Part shown: positions 26,875 through 35,470 of the stretch, in pieces
Layout of the letters: the number at the start of each line of letters is the position of its first letter
How positions within the stretch are numbered: position 1 is the first letter of the stretch
Origin: Oscillospiraceae bacterium
GTDB taxonomy: Bacteria > Bacillota > Clostridia > Oscillospirales > Oscillospiraceae
DNA length: 64,000 bases
Assembly: GCA_017465625.1 (NCBI GenBank)
Contig: JAFTVV010000010.1
Span: 1 to 64,000, forward strand
Direction: 5' to 3'
Program-made: the position numbers and the translations under genes
The notes under the pieces: generated by a model
Databases searched by the model: none
Told to the model about the DNA's origin: nothing
The model's input: the letters and a program-made list of their open reading frames with translations, nothing else

Positions 26875-28425
26875 ATGGAACCGATTGCAATTATTTTGAT
26901 CGTCGTTGCCGCCGCCGTAGGTCTTGGTCTGGGCTTTGCACTTGGCACTGCTTACCGTAAGAAGTTTGCCGAGCGTGAGATTGGCTCTGCAGAGCAGGAA
27001 GCTACGCGTTTGATTAACGAGGCAATCCGCAGTGGTGAAAGCCGCAAGAAGGAAATGTTGTTGGAAGCAAAAGACGAGATCCATAAATCCCGCACGGAAT
27101 ACGAAAAAGAAGTCAAAGAGCGCCGCGCTGAGCTGAGCAAGCAGGAGCGCAGATTACAGCAAAAAGAAGAAACCTTAGACAAGAAAACCGATGCCTTTGA
27201 GCACAAGGAAGAGGAATTGGCCCGCCGTATGGCAGAAGTGGCCGAGATCAAGCAGGAGGCGGAAGCTGTCCGCCGTCAGCACATTGCCACCTTGGAGCAG
27301 CTTTCCGGCTTGACCCAGGAGCAGGCAAAGGCTGAGCTTTTGGCCTCTGTGGAGGAAGAAGTCCGTCACGAAACTGCGCTGAAAATCAAGGAAATTGAGC
27401 AGCGCATGAAGGACGAATCCGACGAAAAGGCAAGAGAGATTCTGTCCATCGCCATTCAGCGCTGTGCCGCTGATCACGCTGCAGAGGCAACCGTTTCCGT
27501 TGTGCCCCTGCCCAACGACGAGATGAAGGGTCGCATTATTGGTCGTGAAGGCCGGAACATCCGCACCTTGGAGACCATTACCGGTGTAGACCTGATCATC
27601 GACGATACCCCCGAAGCCATTACCGTCAGCTCCTTCGATCCTGTCCGCCGTGAAATTGCACGTCTGGCACTGGAGAAGCTGATTGTGGACGGCCGTATCC
27701 ACCCCACCCGTATTGAGGATATGGTGGAAAAGGCCCGGAAGGAAGTAGAACGCACCATCGCAGAGGAAGGTGAGCGCGCCTGTTACGAAACCGGTGTGCA
27801 CAACCTGCCCACGGAACTGGTGAAGATTTTGGGTCGTCAGAAGTACCGTACCTCCTACGGTCAGAACGTCCTGAACCACTCCATCGAGGTGGCCCACATT
27901 GCCGGTCTGATGGCCGCAGAGCTGGGCGTAGATGTGGCACTGGCAAAGCGCGCAGGTCTTCTGCACGATTTGGGCAAGTCCATCGACCACGAGGTGGAGG
28001 GCAGCCACGTACAGCTGGGTGCTGATTTAGCACGGAAGTACAAGGAAAATGCGGTTGTGGTCAATGCCATCGAAGCCCACCATGGCGACGTCGAGCCCAA
28101 GACCGTGATTGCTGTGCTGATTCAGGCCGCTGATGCCGTCTCTGCCGCACGTCCCGGTGCTCGCCGTGAGAACGTGGAGAACTACATCCGCCGTCTGCAA
28201 AAGCTGGAAGAGCTCACCGGTTCTTACCCCGGTGTTGAAAAGGCCTTTGCAATTCAGGCAGGCCGTGAAGTGCGCATTATGGTGAAGCCCGAAGAGGTCA
28301 CCGAGGATAATATGATTCTCCTGGCAAGAGATATTGCCAAGAAGATCGAATCTGAACTGGAATATCCCGGTCAGATCAAGGTCAACGTCATCCGCGAGAC
28401 CAAGGCTGTGGAATACGCAAAATAA
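26875..28425 (+). CDS. rny: ribonuclease Y
   Basis: 516 aa. RNase Y is the membrane-tethered endonuclease that starts mRNA decay in Firmicutes. Domains: N-terminal membrane helix ([20 protein letters not shown]), long coiled coil rich in Glu/Lys (about residues 30-205), KH domain with [17 protein letters not shown] (about 216-232) and HD domain with [17 protein letters not shown] and [12 protein letters not shown] (about 335-372), the His-Asp pair being catalytic. Length matches the family. The ATG has AAAGGAGGTG upstream. Strong promoter and long leader suggest post-transcriptional control; a terminator follows at 28432. Confidence 0.97.
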   Translation: MEPIAIILIVVAAAVGLGLGFALGTAYRKKFAEREIGSAEQEATRLINEAIRSGESRKKEMLLEAKDEIHKSRTEYEKEVKERRAELSKQERRLQQKEETLDKKTDAFEHKEEELARRMAEVAEIKQEAEAVRRQHIATLEQLSGLTQEQAKAELLASVEEEVRHETALKIKEIEQRMKDESDEKAREILSIAIQRCAADHAAEATVSVVPLPNDEMKGRIIGREGRNIRTLETITGVDLIIDDTPEAITVSSFDPVRREIARLALEKLIVDGRIHPTRIEDMVEKARKEVERTIAEEGERACYETGVHNLPTELVKILGRQKYRTSYGQNVLNHSIEVAHIAGLMAAELGVDVALAKRAGLLHDLGKSIDHEVEGSHVQLGADLARKYKENAVVVNAIEAHHGDVEPKTVIAVLIQAADAVSAARPGARRENVENYIRRLQKLEELTGSYPGVEKAFAIQAGREVRIMVKPEEVTEDNMILLARDIAKKIESELEYPGQIKVNVIRETKAVEYAK

Positions 28426-28431
28426 ACACAT

Positions 28432-28459
28432 AACGGGACGGCAATGCCGTCCCGTTTTT
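28432..28459 (+). terminator. rny terminator (GGACGGCAATGCCGTCC type)
   Basis: AACGGGACGGC-AAT-GCCGTCCCGTT then TTTT. The same stem recurs at 29169, 60113 and 60476 and, altered, at 40591. Confidence 0.9.
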
Positions 28460-28539
28460 AGTTGAAAGAGAAGAAAAAGTGATATCCCCCAGTCGAAAAT
28501 CAGAGATTTTCGACAGCCCCCTTTAGGCAAGGGGGCCAG

Positions 28540-28748
28540 ATTATGTTGTAGGCAAAGCTGTCCCGTTATTTGTATAATAGGCAACGTACGTCCGAAGGAA
28601 TGGTCATTGCGAGCCGCGAAAGCGGCGTGGCAATCCGTAATCCCTGCCGCCATAGGCGGCGCGGTGCTTTGCACCGCAAAAAGACGGATTCCCACGACCA
28701 GTTTGCGAACTGGTCTCGGAATGACAAGGGACGGGGTCCCGTCCCCTA
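28540..28748. repeat. long inverted repeat IR-1, left copy
   Basis: About 209 bp nearly identical to the reverse complement of 60234-60441. It contains nested palindromes: GCGAGCCGCGAAAGCGGCGT, GGTGCTTTGCACC, GACCAGTTTGCGAACTGGTC and GACGGGGTCCCGTC. The stretch 28460-28768 has no gene; a GACAGCCCCCTTTAGGCAAG module is at about 28512. Confidence 0.75.
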
Positions 28749-28768
28749 CTTTCATATATTTAGAAATG

Positions 28769-28923
28769 ATGAATTGGCTTTGCCATGAATTGATGACAAG
28801 TCATCATGAATTGTTGCAAGGCAACATGAATTGAATTGCCAAAACCTGATGCGCCGCAGCGCAATTCATGTGGCGCAGCCACAATTCATGCATTTATGCA
28901 ATTCATGCCGTCAGGCAATTCAT
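28769..28923. repeat. palindrome array with ATGAATTG tags
   Basis: Tag ATGAATTG at 28769, 28785, 28806, 28826; reversed CAATTCAT at 28862, 28882, 28899, 28916. Palindromes between them, each beginning with the last G of the tag: GGCTTTGCC, GATGACAAGTCATC, GTTGCAAGGCAAC, then after the flip GCGCCGCAGCGC, GTGGCGCAGCCAC, GCATTTATGC, GCCGTCAGGC. No coding region. Confidence 0.8.
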
Positions 28924-28952
28924 TAAAAAGTGGGCGGATATCATTCACCCAC

Positions 28953-29150
28953 CGTTTCCCGGATACGAAAAGAATAGAGAAGAGAGAAGAGAGAAGAGAA
29001 AAGGTGTCGGCAGAGCCGACGGATTAAAATAAATCGGGCGGATGATATCCGCCCCTACGGTCAATATATTACGTTTTTCATATTCAATCGTAGGGGGCGG
29101 CACCTCGACGCCCCACAAAAACCTTCCATTTTCCACTTTCATCTTTCAAC
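28953..29150. repeat. long inverted repeat IR-2, left copy
   Basis: About 198 bp matching the reverse complement of 62743-62934, differing mainly in the number of AGAGAAG units. Contains GTCGGCAGAGCCGAC, GGGCGGATGATATCCGCCC, a GGGGGCGGCACC/GGGGCGTCGAGG-type module and a TTTCCACTTTCATCTTTC tract. Confidence 0.75.
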
Positions 29151-29168
29151 TGACTATTGTCAATTGAA

Positions 29169-29194
29169 AACGGGACGGCAATGCCGTCCCGTTA
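29169..29194 (-). terminator. terminator of the minD-mgsA-hisS unit
   Basis: AACGGGACGGC-AAT-GCCGTCCCGTT; on the minus strand the stem is followed by TTTTCAATTG. Confidence 0.85.
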
Positions 29195-29203
29195 AATTTT
29201 GCA

Positions 29204-29500
29204 TTATGCTTTTTGTCTGTGCATCATATATTGTGCATCCAGCAGGCGTGCCAAGGCGTTATTGACCTGCTCATCGGTAAACAGGGCGGTATAAGCTTTG
29301 TGAATCGCCAGTGCTTCCAGCGACAAATCCAAGCGCCCCAGTCTTTGCAGTGCACCAAAGCCCTCACTGTCCCGATTGCCGGAAAGCAGGCGGCGTGCTA
29401 TTTCCAGCGCTTTGCTGTTTTCCACGGGGCGCATCCGCACACCTAAAGCGGCAGCTTCATTACGGGCTTTTTCCCAGGCTAAAATGAATTTCTGTTCCAT
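29204..29500 (-). CDS. conserved-looking small protein of unknown function
   Basis: 98 aa from the ATG at 29498-29500, one base after the hisS stop (TAAG-ATG), so translation is probably coupled. The sequence MEQKFILAWEKARNEAAALG is helical and charged, followed by VENSKALEIARRLLSGNRDS and a second helical half ending MMHRQKA. No membrane segment, cysteine pair or recognisable motif. A mostly alpha-helical cytosolic protein, perhaps TPR-like in part; I cannot assign a role. The tight link to hisS suggests coexpression with translation genes. Confidence 0.7.
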   Translation of the reverse strand: MEQKFILAWEKARNEAAALGVRMRPVENSKALEIARRLLSGNRDSEGFGALQRLGRLDLSLEALAIHKAYTALFTDEQVNNALARLLDAQYMMHRQKA

Positions 29501-29501
29501 C

Positions 29502-30854
29502 TTATTCCAAAATAATCGGTCCGTTTTGTGCCTGCAAACCCTGTAAAATATAGGCGGCGGCATCCTGAGGCGTCAGCTTGCACTGCTCACCGGTGGTCAT
29601 ATTCTTCACAGAACAGACACCCTCATTGATTTCGTCCTCGCCCAACAGCACCGCATAGGGTACACCCAGCTTGTCTGCATAGCTCATCTTTTGCTTGAAC
29701 TTTTTCTGCTCTGCGTAAAGCTGCACCCGTACGCCGCCGCTGCGCAGCTGCTCTGCCAGTGCGATGGCAGGTGCAGGATCGGCAGTCATGGGCAGCACCA
29801 GTGCATCTGCCGGTGCACCGGAGAGGGCAGGATTGAGCAAGCCTTGCTCATCCAATACATAGAACAGACGGGTCAAACCGATGGAAATACCCACACCGGG
29901 TAAGGGCTTGTCGATATAATAGCCTGCCAAATTGTCATAGCGGCCGCCACTGCACACAGATCCGATTTCCGGATGATCCAGAAGGGTGGTTTCATAAACC
30001 GTGCCGGTGTAGTAATCCAGTCCACGGGCAATGGTCAGATCCACGGCAAAATTCTCTTCGGGCACACCGAAGGCGGCCAAATGGTCGGTCACCTGCCGCA
30101 GCTCGGCAAGTCCTGCGTCAAACATCTCGTTCTTGCCGCTGTAGCCGTCCAAAGCGGCAAGCACCTGGGCATTACTGCCGGAGATGGAGATAAACCGCAG
30201 AATCTCTGCAGCCTGCTCTTCCGACAGACCGCAATCGGTGCACAAAATGGTTTGCACCTTTTCCGGACCGATTTTATCCAGCTTGTCCACGGTGCGCATA
30301 ATGTCACCGCTCTGGGCGGTCAGATCCATCATCCCATAAAAACCGTTCAGGATTTTGCGGTTATTAACTCGAATCTGGAACTTGGTCAGTCCAAAGCCAC
30401 GGAAAACACGATAGATAATGGCCGGAATTTCCGCCTCATTCAGCACATCCAATTTGCCGTCACCGATGATGTCGATATCCGCCTGATAAAACTCACGAAA
30501 ACGACCGCGCTGTGCCCGTTCACCACGGTAAACCTTGCTGATCTGGTAACGACGGAAGGGAAATGCCAGATCGTTATAGTGCAGAGCCACATATTTTGCC
30601 AGAGGCACGGTCAGGTCAAAGCGCAGAGCCAGATCGCTGTCGCCCTTTTGGAAGCGGTAAATTTGTTTTTCGGTTTCACCGCCACCCTTTGCCAGCAAAA
30701 TCTGGGCGTCCTCAATCGCCGGTGTGTCCAGCGGAGAAAAGCCGTAAAGACTGTAGGTATTCCGCAGAACCTCCATCATTTTTTCCAGCCGCACCTGCTT
30801 TTCAGGCAGCAGCTCCATAAAACCGGACAGTGTCCGGGGTTTGATTCGTTCCAT
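29502..30854 (-). CDS. hisS: histidyl-tRNA synthetase
   Basis: 450 aa class II synthetase that charges tRNA-His. Motif 2 is YQISKVYRGERAQRGRFREF (about residues 103-122), the His-specific ARGLDYYTGTVYE is at about 267, motif 3 has GISIGLTRLF (about 325) and an anticodon-binding domain fills the C-terminus (ALVLPMTADPAPAIALAEQL). Length fits the long bacterial form. It lies 28 bp after mgsA in the same unit. In many Clostridia hisS lies near hemZ and aspS; here it has moved to the minD-mgsA unit. Confidence 0.97.
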   Translation of the reverse strand: MERIKPRTLSGFMELLPEKQVRLEKMMEVLRNTYSLYGFSPLDTPAIEDAQILLAKGGGETEKQIYRFQKGDSDLALRFDLTVPLAKYVALHYNDLAFPFRRYQISKVYRGERAQRGRFREFYQADIDIIGDGKLDVLNEAEIPAIIYRVFRGFGLTKFQIRVNNRKILNGFYGMMDLTAQSGDIMRTVDKLDKIGPEKVQTILCTDCGLSEEQAAEILRFISISGSNAQVLAALDGYSGKNEMFDAGLAELRQVTDHLAAFGVPEENFAVDLTIARGLDYYTGTVYETTLLDHPEIGSVCSGGRYDNLAGYYIDKPLPGVGISIGLTRLFYVLDEQGLLNPALSGAPADALVLPMTADPAPAIALAEQLRSGGVRVQLYAEQKKFKQKMSYADKLGVPYAVLLGEDEINEGVCSVKNMTTGEQCKLTPQDAAAYILQGLQAQNGPIILE

Positions 30855-30882
30855 TGGGTATTCCTTTCGTTCGGGAAAAGTA

Positions 30883-31296
30883 TTAGTATCTGGGTTTGCC
30901 GTGCATCATTTCACGCCAGTTCAGGTCGCCTCTCTGCAGACCCATAATGGCGATTTCCGCACTGCCCAAATTGGTGGCAATGGGCACATTGTTCTTGTCG
31001 CAATGGCGCAATGTTTCCAAAATCTGGTTATCGTCCCAGGGGTCGATGCTGTTGGGGTCGCTGAACAGCAACACCAGGTCAATTTCATTATAAGCAATAC
31101 GGGCGTTGATTTGCTGATGACCGCCCTGCTTGTGAGAAAGAAGCAGGGTGATGGGCAAGCCGGTATTATCTGCAATCAGACGACCGGTGGTAGCGGTTGC
31201 AAACAGGGTATGCTTGGAAAGTACACTTTTGTAAGCTGTGCAGAACTGCACCATCAGTTCTTTTTTCTTGTCGTGAGCCAAAAATGCAATATTCAC
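30883..31296 (-). CDS. mgsA: methylglyoxal synthase
   Basis: 137 aa from a GTG at 31294-31296 with AAGGAGAG nine bases upstream; an ATT immediately before is an alternative. The enzyme converts dihydroxyacetone phosphate to methylglyoxal and phosphate, a glycolytic bypass. Family motifs: AFLAHDKKKELM (N-terminus), TGRLIADNTGLP (about 37, phosphate site), SHKQGGHQQI, FSDPNSIDPWDDN (about 80, holding the catalytic Asp) and ATNLGSAEI near 106. The minD-mgsA pairing is common in Clostridia. Confidence 0.95.
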   Translation of the reverse strand: MNIAFLAHDKKKELMVQFCTAYKSVLSKHTLFATATTGRLIADNTGLPITLLLSHKQGGHQQINARIAYNEIDLVLLFSDPNSIDPWDDNQILETLRHCDKNNVPIATNLGSAEIAIMGLQRGDLNWREMMHGKPRY

Positions 31297-31312
31297 AATA
31301 CTTCTCTCCTTT

Positions 31313-32047
31313 TTATAATTGTACACGCCGACGGAAGCCCTGAAGTCGCTTGGCAATGCGGCCGCAGGCCGCTGCCGCGCCTTTTTTGGTCTTTTTCAGC
31401 AAGGGTTTTTTGAACGCGGCGGCTAAGACCACATTGCGATCCTCCGGCACCAGGCCTAAAAGAGGTAACCCCGCCTCATCCATAATATCGTCTACCGTCA
31501 GACGCATTTTCTTAAACATTTTCGGGTTAATGCGATTAACCACCAGCCGCACATTTTTCTTTCCCATCTGCTCCAAAAGCTCTGCGGCACGACCTGCATC
31601 CCGTACAGAGGCAGGATCGGAGCCGGTGACCAGCGTCACCCGATCCGCGTGGCAGGCGGCCAGGCGGAATCCCCGTTCAATGCCGGCAGGAGCATCCAAA
31701 AATACGTAGTCAAAATGCAGCTGTGCTTTCCGAAGCAGTGCTTCAAACGCCTCTCCGTCAATTTCCTCCGGGGAAAGCTGCATCGGTGCGGTCAAAAAGC
31801 GCAGTGTGGGGTACAGAGGATGGGCAGCAGCCATATCCAATGTATAGTCACCACGGTACACATCCTCAAAGGAGAGGGCGGCAAGCTCACTCATACCTAA
31901 AGCAATATCCAGATTCCTCAGGCCGATGTCGCAATCAATGCACAGCACCTTTTCACCGTCCTGCGCCAAAGCGGTAGCAACACCGGCACAGACAGAGGTT
32001 TTGCCCGTTCCGCCCTTGCCGGACAGAAACGCAACCAATTCACCCAT
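31313..32047 (-). CDS. minD: septum site-determining ATPase MinD
   Basis: 244 aa from the ATG at 32045-32047 (AAAGGAGG nine bases upstream); the in-frame TTG before it is not needed. Deviant Walker A SGKGGTGKTS (about residues 9-18), VLCIDCDIGLRNLDIALG (about 35) and FLDAPAGIERG (about 114) are MinD hallmarks. A basic C-terminal tail (RIAKRLQGFRRRVQL) could act as the membrane-targeting helix. MinD positions the division septum with MinC; neither minC nor minE is adjacent. It heads a unit with mgsA, hisS and a small gene. Confidence 0.9.
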   Translation of the reverse strand: MGELVAFLSGKGGTGKTSVCAGVATALAQDGEKVLCIDCDIGLRNLDIALGMSELAALSFEDVYRGDYTLDMAAAHPLYPTLRFLTAPMQLSPEEIDGEAFEALLRKAQLHFDYVFLDAPAGIERGFRLAACHADRVTLVTGSDPASVRDAGRAAELLEQMGKKNVRLVVNRINPKMFKKMRLTVDDIMDEAGLPLLGLVPEDRNVVLAAAFKKPLLKKTKKGAAAACGRIAKRLQGFRRRVQL

Positions 32048-32259
32048 ACGCCGCAACCTCCTTTTGTCCCATTATATTGCTATTATAAAGCAATTTCGCA
32101 CAAGACGCAAGGGTTTTTTGCGGTATTTTTCCAATAGAATCCATCAAATTGCCCAAATTTCTCAGAACAAGTCACGGATGCTGATCCTGCACGAAATAAA
32201 GATTGCATTTCAGTCGGGATTTTTTTATAATGAAGAGGAGAAATTTTAGGAGGAATTGT

Positions 32260-33591
32260 ATGAAAAAGTCTATTTTTAGAGCCACAACAGTTCTTTTGGC
32301 AGTCGTTTTGCTGGCAAGCTGTGTTCTGTGCGGCTGTGGTTCACCGAAAGGCACAACCCTGAACGGCATTGATTTGAAGGAATTTACCATCATTTATGAC
32401 GAAAATCAACCGGACTATGTGCTCCGTGCCGCCAATTATATTCAGACGCAGATTTCCGCACGCACCGGCATCGAGCTGACGGTAGCAGAGGCCTCTTCCG
32501 GCACATTTGAGCACGTGATTGCCGTGGGCGAATGTCCTCAGGTCACTGCACAGGCGCTGGACGCCCAGCTGGACGGTGTGCAGATTGCATTTTTAGCAGA
32601 CGAAAATCATATTGCTATGGATGGCAATTATTTTGCCATTGCCGCTGCGGCTTATTATTTTGTGGAAAACTACATCCCCGGCAAGGCCTTCAACAGCAAA
32701 ATTGACAAAGAGCTGAAGATTTGCGACCCCATCACCGAAAAGCCCAAAAATTACATTTTGCTGATCGGTGACGGTATGGGACCCAATCACACCCGTATTT
32801 TTGAGAAGATGGATGTGACCGAAGAGGATATCAGTGACGGAGAAGATTTATTCTACGGCTATCTGCTGCCCAATCAGGGACTCATTTCTACCTATTCCTA
32901 CTCCGGCACTACCGACAGTGCCGCTGCCGCTACCGCATTAGCCACCGGTTACAAAACCTATAATGGCTATGTGGGGCTGAACGCAGACGGTGATCCGGTG
33001 CAGTCTTTGACAGAGCTGGCAGGCTCTAAGTCTATGGCTACCGCCGTGATGTCCACCGAGAGCCGAAAGGGTGCGACTCCTTCAGGATTCTCTGCCCACG
33101 CAAAGGATCGGGGAGATGACGAGGATATTGCCAAAACCCAGGTGGAACTGGTACAGGCCTACGGCACGCTCATTGAGTGCGGTACATACAACGTAGACGA
33201 CAACGCACTGGATCAGACCCTTGCAACCCTGGGTCAAAACAAAAAGGGCTTCTTCCTGATGTACGAAGAAGCACACATCGACAAATTCAGCCACAGCAAT
33301 GACCTGGATGGGATGTGGCAGCGGGTGCTGAATTTCAATCAGGCCATTGGCAGATTTATGGAGTACGCCTTCTACAATCCGGATACCATGGTGCTGATCA
33401 CTGCAGACCACGAGACCGGCGGCCTGTCGTCCGATTTTGTGTACCACTCTGACGGCCACACCCCTGTGGATGTGCAGATTTTCGCCTATGGTCAGGGCAC
33501 AGAGTATTTTAACGAAGTTACCCGAGACAATATAGACATTCCCAAGTTCATCGCCTCCTGCTGGGGCGTAAAAGAGTTCGGCCAGCAATAA
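32260..33591 (+). CDS. alkaline phosphatase, lipoprotein with extra N-terminal domain
   Basis: 443 aa from the ATG at 32260 (TTAGGAGGAATTGT upstream). Signal MKKSIFRATTVLLAVVLLAS with lipobox ending CGC. Residues about 30-165 form an extra domain (FTIIYDENQPDYVLRAANYI ... AVGECPQ) like those preceding some bacterial glycosidases. The phosphatase part follows: ILLIGDGMGPNH (about 170), TTDSAAAATALATGYKT (about 223) with the nucleophile Ser, STESRKGATPSGFSAH, EEAHIDKFSH and ITADHETGG, the metal ligands of the PhoA family. It releases phosphate outside the membrane. Single gene with terminator at 33591. Confidence 0.88.
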   Translation: MKKSIFRATTVLLAVVLLASCVLCGCGSPKGTTLNGIDLKEFTIIYDENQPDYVLRAANYIQTQISARTGIELTVAEASSGTFEHVIAVGECPQVTAQALDAQLDGVQIAFLADENHIAMDGNYFAIAAAAYYFVENYIPGKAFNSKIDKELKICDPITEKPKNYILLIGDGMGPNHTRIFEKMDVTEEDISDGEDLFYGYLLPNQGLISTYSYSGTTDSAAAATALATGYKTYNGYVGLNADGDPVQSLTELAGSKSMATAVMSTESRKGATPSGFSAHAKDRGDDEDIAKTQVELVQAYGTLIECGTYNVDDNALDQTLATLGQNKKGFFLMYEEAHIDKFSHSNDLDGMWQRVLNFNQAIGRFMEYAFYNPDTMVLITADHETGGLSSDFVYHSDGHTPVDVQIFAYGQGTEYFNEVTRDNIDIPKFIASCWGVKEFGQQ

Positions 33592-33622
33592 AAAGCAGCG
33601 GAGCTCACTCCGCTGCTTTTGA
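33591..33622 (+). terminator. alkaline phosphatase terminator
   Basis: A perfect 13-bp stem AAAAGCAGCGGAG/CTCCGCTGCTTTT with CTCA loop, starting in the stop codon. Confidence 0.85.
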
Positions 33623-33878
33623 AAATTGTCGGCAACGCCGACACCTTGTATAAATGAATTGCCTGTCGGCATGAATTGCATAAATGCATGAATTGCGATT
33701 TCACCGCATGAATTGCGCTGCGGCGCATAGAGAAAACGGCGGGCGAATGATATTCGCCCCTACGATATAGAACGAAAACGTGCAATATAGACCGTAGGGG
33801 CGGATATCATCCGCCCGTATTTATTATAATCTGTCGGCAACGCCGACACCGCAATTTTCAACTCTTCACTCTTCACTT
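33623..33878. repeat. repeat mosaic including ATGAATTG palindrome array
   Basis: ATGAATTG tags at 33654, 33671, 33688 and 33708 with palindromes GCCTGTCGGC, GCATAAATGC, GCGATTTCACCGC and GCGCTGCGGCGC. Flanking modules are GTCGGCAACGCCGACACC (33629-33645 and again about 33834) and the GGGGCGGATATCATCCGCCC family (33797-33816) with a decayed copy at about 33738. No gene. Confidence 0.8.
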
Positions 33879-33912
33879 AAAAAGTAGGGAACGGTCCGTC
33901 CCCTACTTTTTT
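33879..33912 (-). terminator. terminator after the solute-binding protein gene
   Basis: AAAAAGTAGGGAACGG pairs with CCGTCCCCTACTTTTT with one bulged base; T-tract on the minus strand. Confidence 0.8.
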
Positions 33913-35446
33913 ATTGCTCCCGAAGGAGGGCTTTTTCCATGGTTTTTCCTGCGGAATGATAGAAAATATTATCCCGTGAAGGCTGTAAGTCGGTAATCAG
34001 TCCCCGGGTGGCAAACACCGCATAACTGCGAAACAGCACCGGGCACAAAAGTCCGTTTTCCATAATGTACTTATAGAGCGTATAGTAGTTACCGTAGTTT
34101 GTCAGCGCCTCCAGACACAGGGAATACGCACCTACATCATTGATGCCGCCATAGCTTAAATCACCGAAAGTGTGGAAAAACGCGGAAAGATCCATATTGG
34201 GCGACAGGATGGTCTGCCCCAAATACAAATCGTACTGCCGTGTTTGTACAGCGTAGGTGAAATTGCCGCCGGTCAGCTCCTTCAGCTTGACTTTTAAGCC
34301 GCAATCGGTGAGCATTTGGGCAATCGACCGTGCCACACGCACACGCAAGCTGTCGCCGCCGTTGACCAAAAGCACCACTTCTGCATCCAGTGTTGCTGAA
34401 TCGATGACCGCATCATAGAATTTGGCACTGTTAAAGCTGTAACGGGCGGCCAACGCCTGACTGTAGTAAGGGAAACGGGGGGATGCCGGCAAGGTCACAC
34501 CCTGGGCGTAGCCCCGATAATAGGTATCCGCCAAATAATCCCGATCGATGGCGTAGGTCAACGCGGCACGCACCTCCGGCTTGGAGAACACTTCACTGTC
34601 TGCCGAGCAGGCCAGATACATAAACATTCCGCTTTCGCAGTTCCACAGCTCATAGTCACAGCGATAATCGGCAAAACGGTCTGAGCCGGGGTCGGCACAT
34701 ACCACTGACAAATCGTGGAATTGGAAATTGTCCCGAATTTGGGTGTTGGACTGCGCCTCCAGCAAGGTGATGGAGGGGGCAGTTGCAACGAGATCGGAGG
34801 TTGTGCACCACCAATCGTTGCGCCGCCGCAGACGGGCAATGCTGCCGGACTCGTCCAAAAGATAGGGCCCTGTGCCTGCAGGACGGGCACTTTCTAACTG
34901 GTTTGCAGGTATAATGGGAATATCCAGCAACAAGGGGAGATTTTCATAAGGGGTGTCGGTGCTGACCTGCACGCCCCCATCTTCCGAAACCTCCACGCCG
35001 GTGATGTGGAAGAAGCGTCCGCCATACACCTTGCTCTCTTTCGCGGCCAGCAGTGTTTGCACCACATCGTCAGCAGTCAGAGGCGCACCATTGGAAAAGC
35101 TCACCTTTTCCAAATAGAAGGTATAGGTGCGCATATCCTCAGAAATGCGGTAGCTTTTGCACAGCATCGGCTCTACCTTATAATCTCTGTCCACGCAGAA
35201 CAGCCCCTCATAAAGCAGAGAAAACAGCAGTTTGTTGGTATAATCCGTGCAGTACAGCGGATTTAAGGTCTCCTCTCTGTAATAGGTCAGAGTTAAGACC
35301 TGATCTTGCTGTTGGGTGCTGTCGCTGGGACGGTCTGCTTCGCCCAGACCGTTGCCGGTGGGCACATATTGACCTTGGTCACTGCCGCAGGCGCACAGGC
35401 TCAGCACCATCAAAAGCGACAGCAGAACCGCTGTTAGCTTTTTCAT
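33911..35446 (-). CDS. extracellular solute-binding protein, peptide/nickel family (SBP_bac_5)
   Basis: 511 aa from the ATG at 35444-35446, with AAGGAGGTGG upstream. Lipoprotein signal MKKLTAVLLSLLMVLSLCAC; mature part with the family 5 pattern: LTLTYYREETLNPLYCTDYT, KSYRISEDMRTYTFYLEKVS, SNGAPLTADDVVQTLLAA (about 125) and ALTYAIDRDYLADTYYRG (about 300). These bind oligopeptides or similar solutes for ABC import. No permease or ATPase gene is adjacent, so it is an orphan here; it sits 24 bp after secA, probably cotranscribed. Confidence 0.88.
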   Translation of the reverse strand: MKKLTAVLLSLLMVLSLCACGSDQGQYVPTGNGLGEADRPSDSTQQQDQVLTLTYYREETLNPLYCTDYTNKLLFSLLYEGLFCVDRDYKVEPMLCKSYRISEDMRTYTFYLEKVSFSNGAPLTADDVVQTLLAAKESKVYGGRFFHITGVEVSEDGGVQVSTDTPYENLPLLLDIPIIPANQLESARPAGTGPYLLDESGSIARLRRRNDWWCTTSDLVATAPSITLLEAQSNTQIRDNFQFHDLSVVCADPGSDRFADYRCDYELWNCESGMFMYLACSADSEVFSKPEVRAALTYAIDRDYLADTYYRGYAQGVTLPASPRFPYYSQALAARYSFNSAKFYDAVIDSATLDAEVVLLVNGGDSLRVRVARSIAQMLTDCGLKVKLKELTGGNFTYAVQTRQYDLYLGQTILSPNMDLSAFFHTFGDLSYGGINDVGAYSLCLEALTNYGNYYTLYKYIMENGLLCPVLFRSYAVFATRGLITDLQPSRDNIFYHSAGKTMEKALLREQ

Positions 35447-35470
35447 ATTGCCCACCTCCTTTTAAAAACA

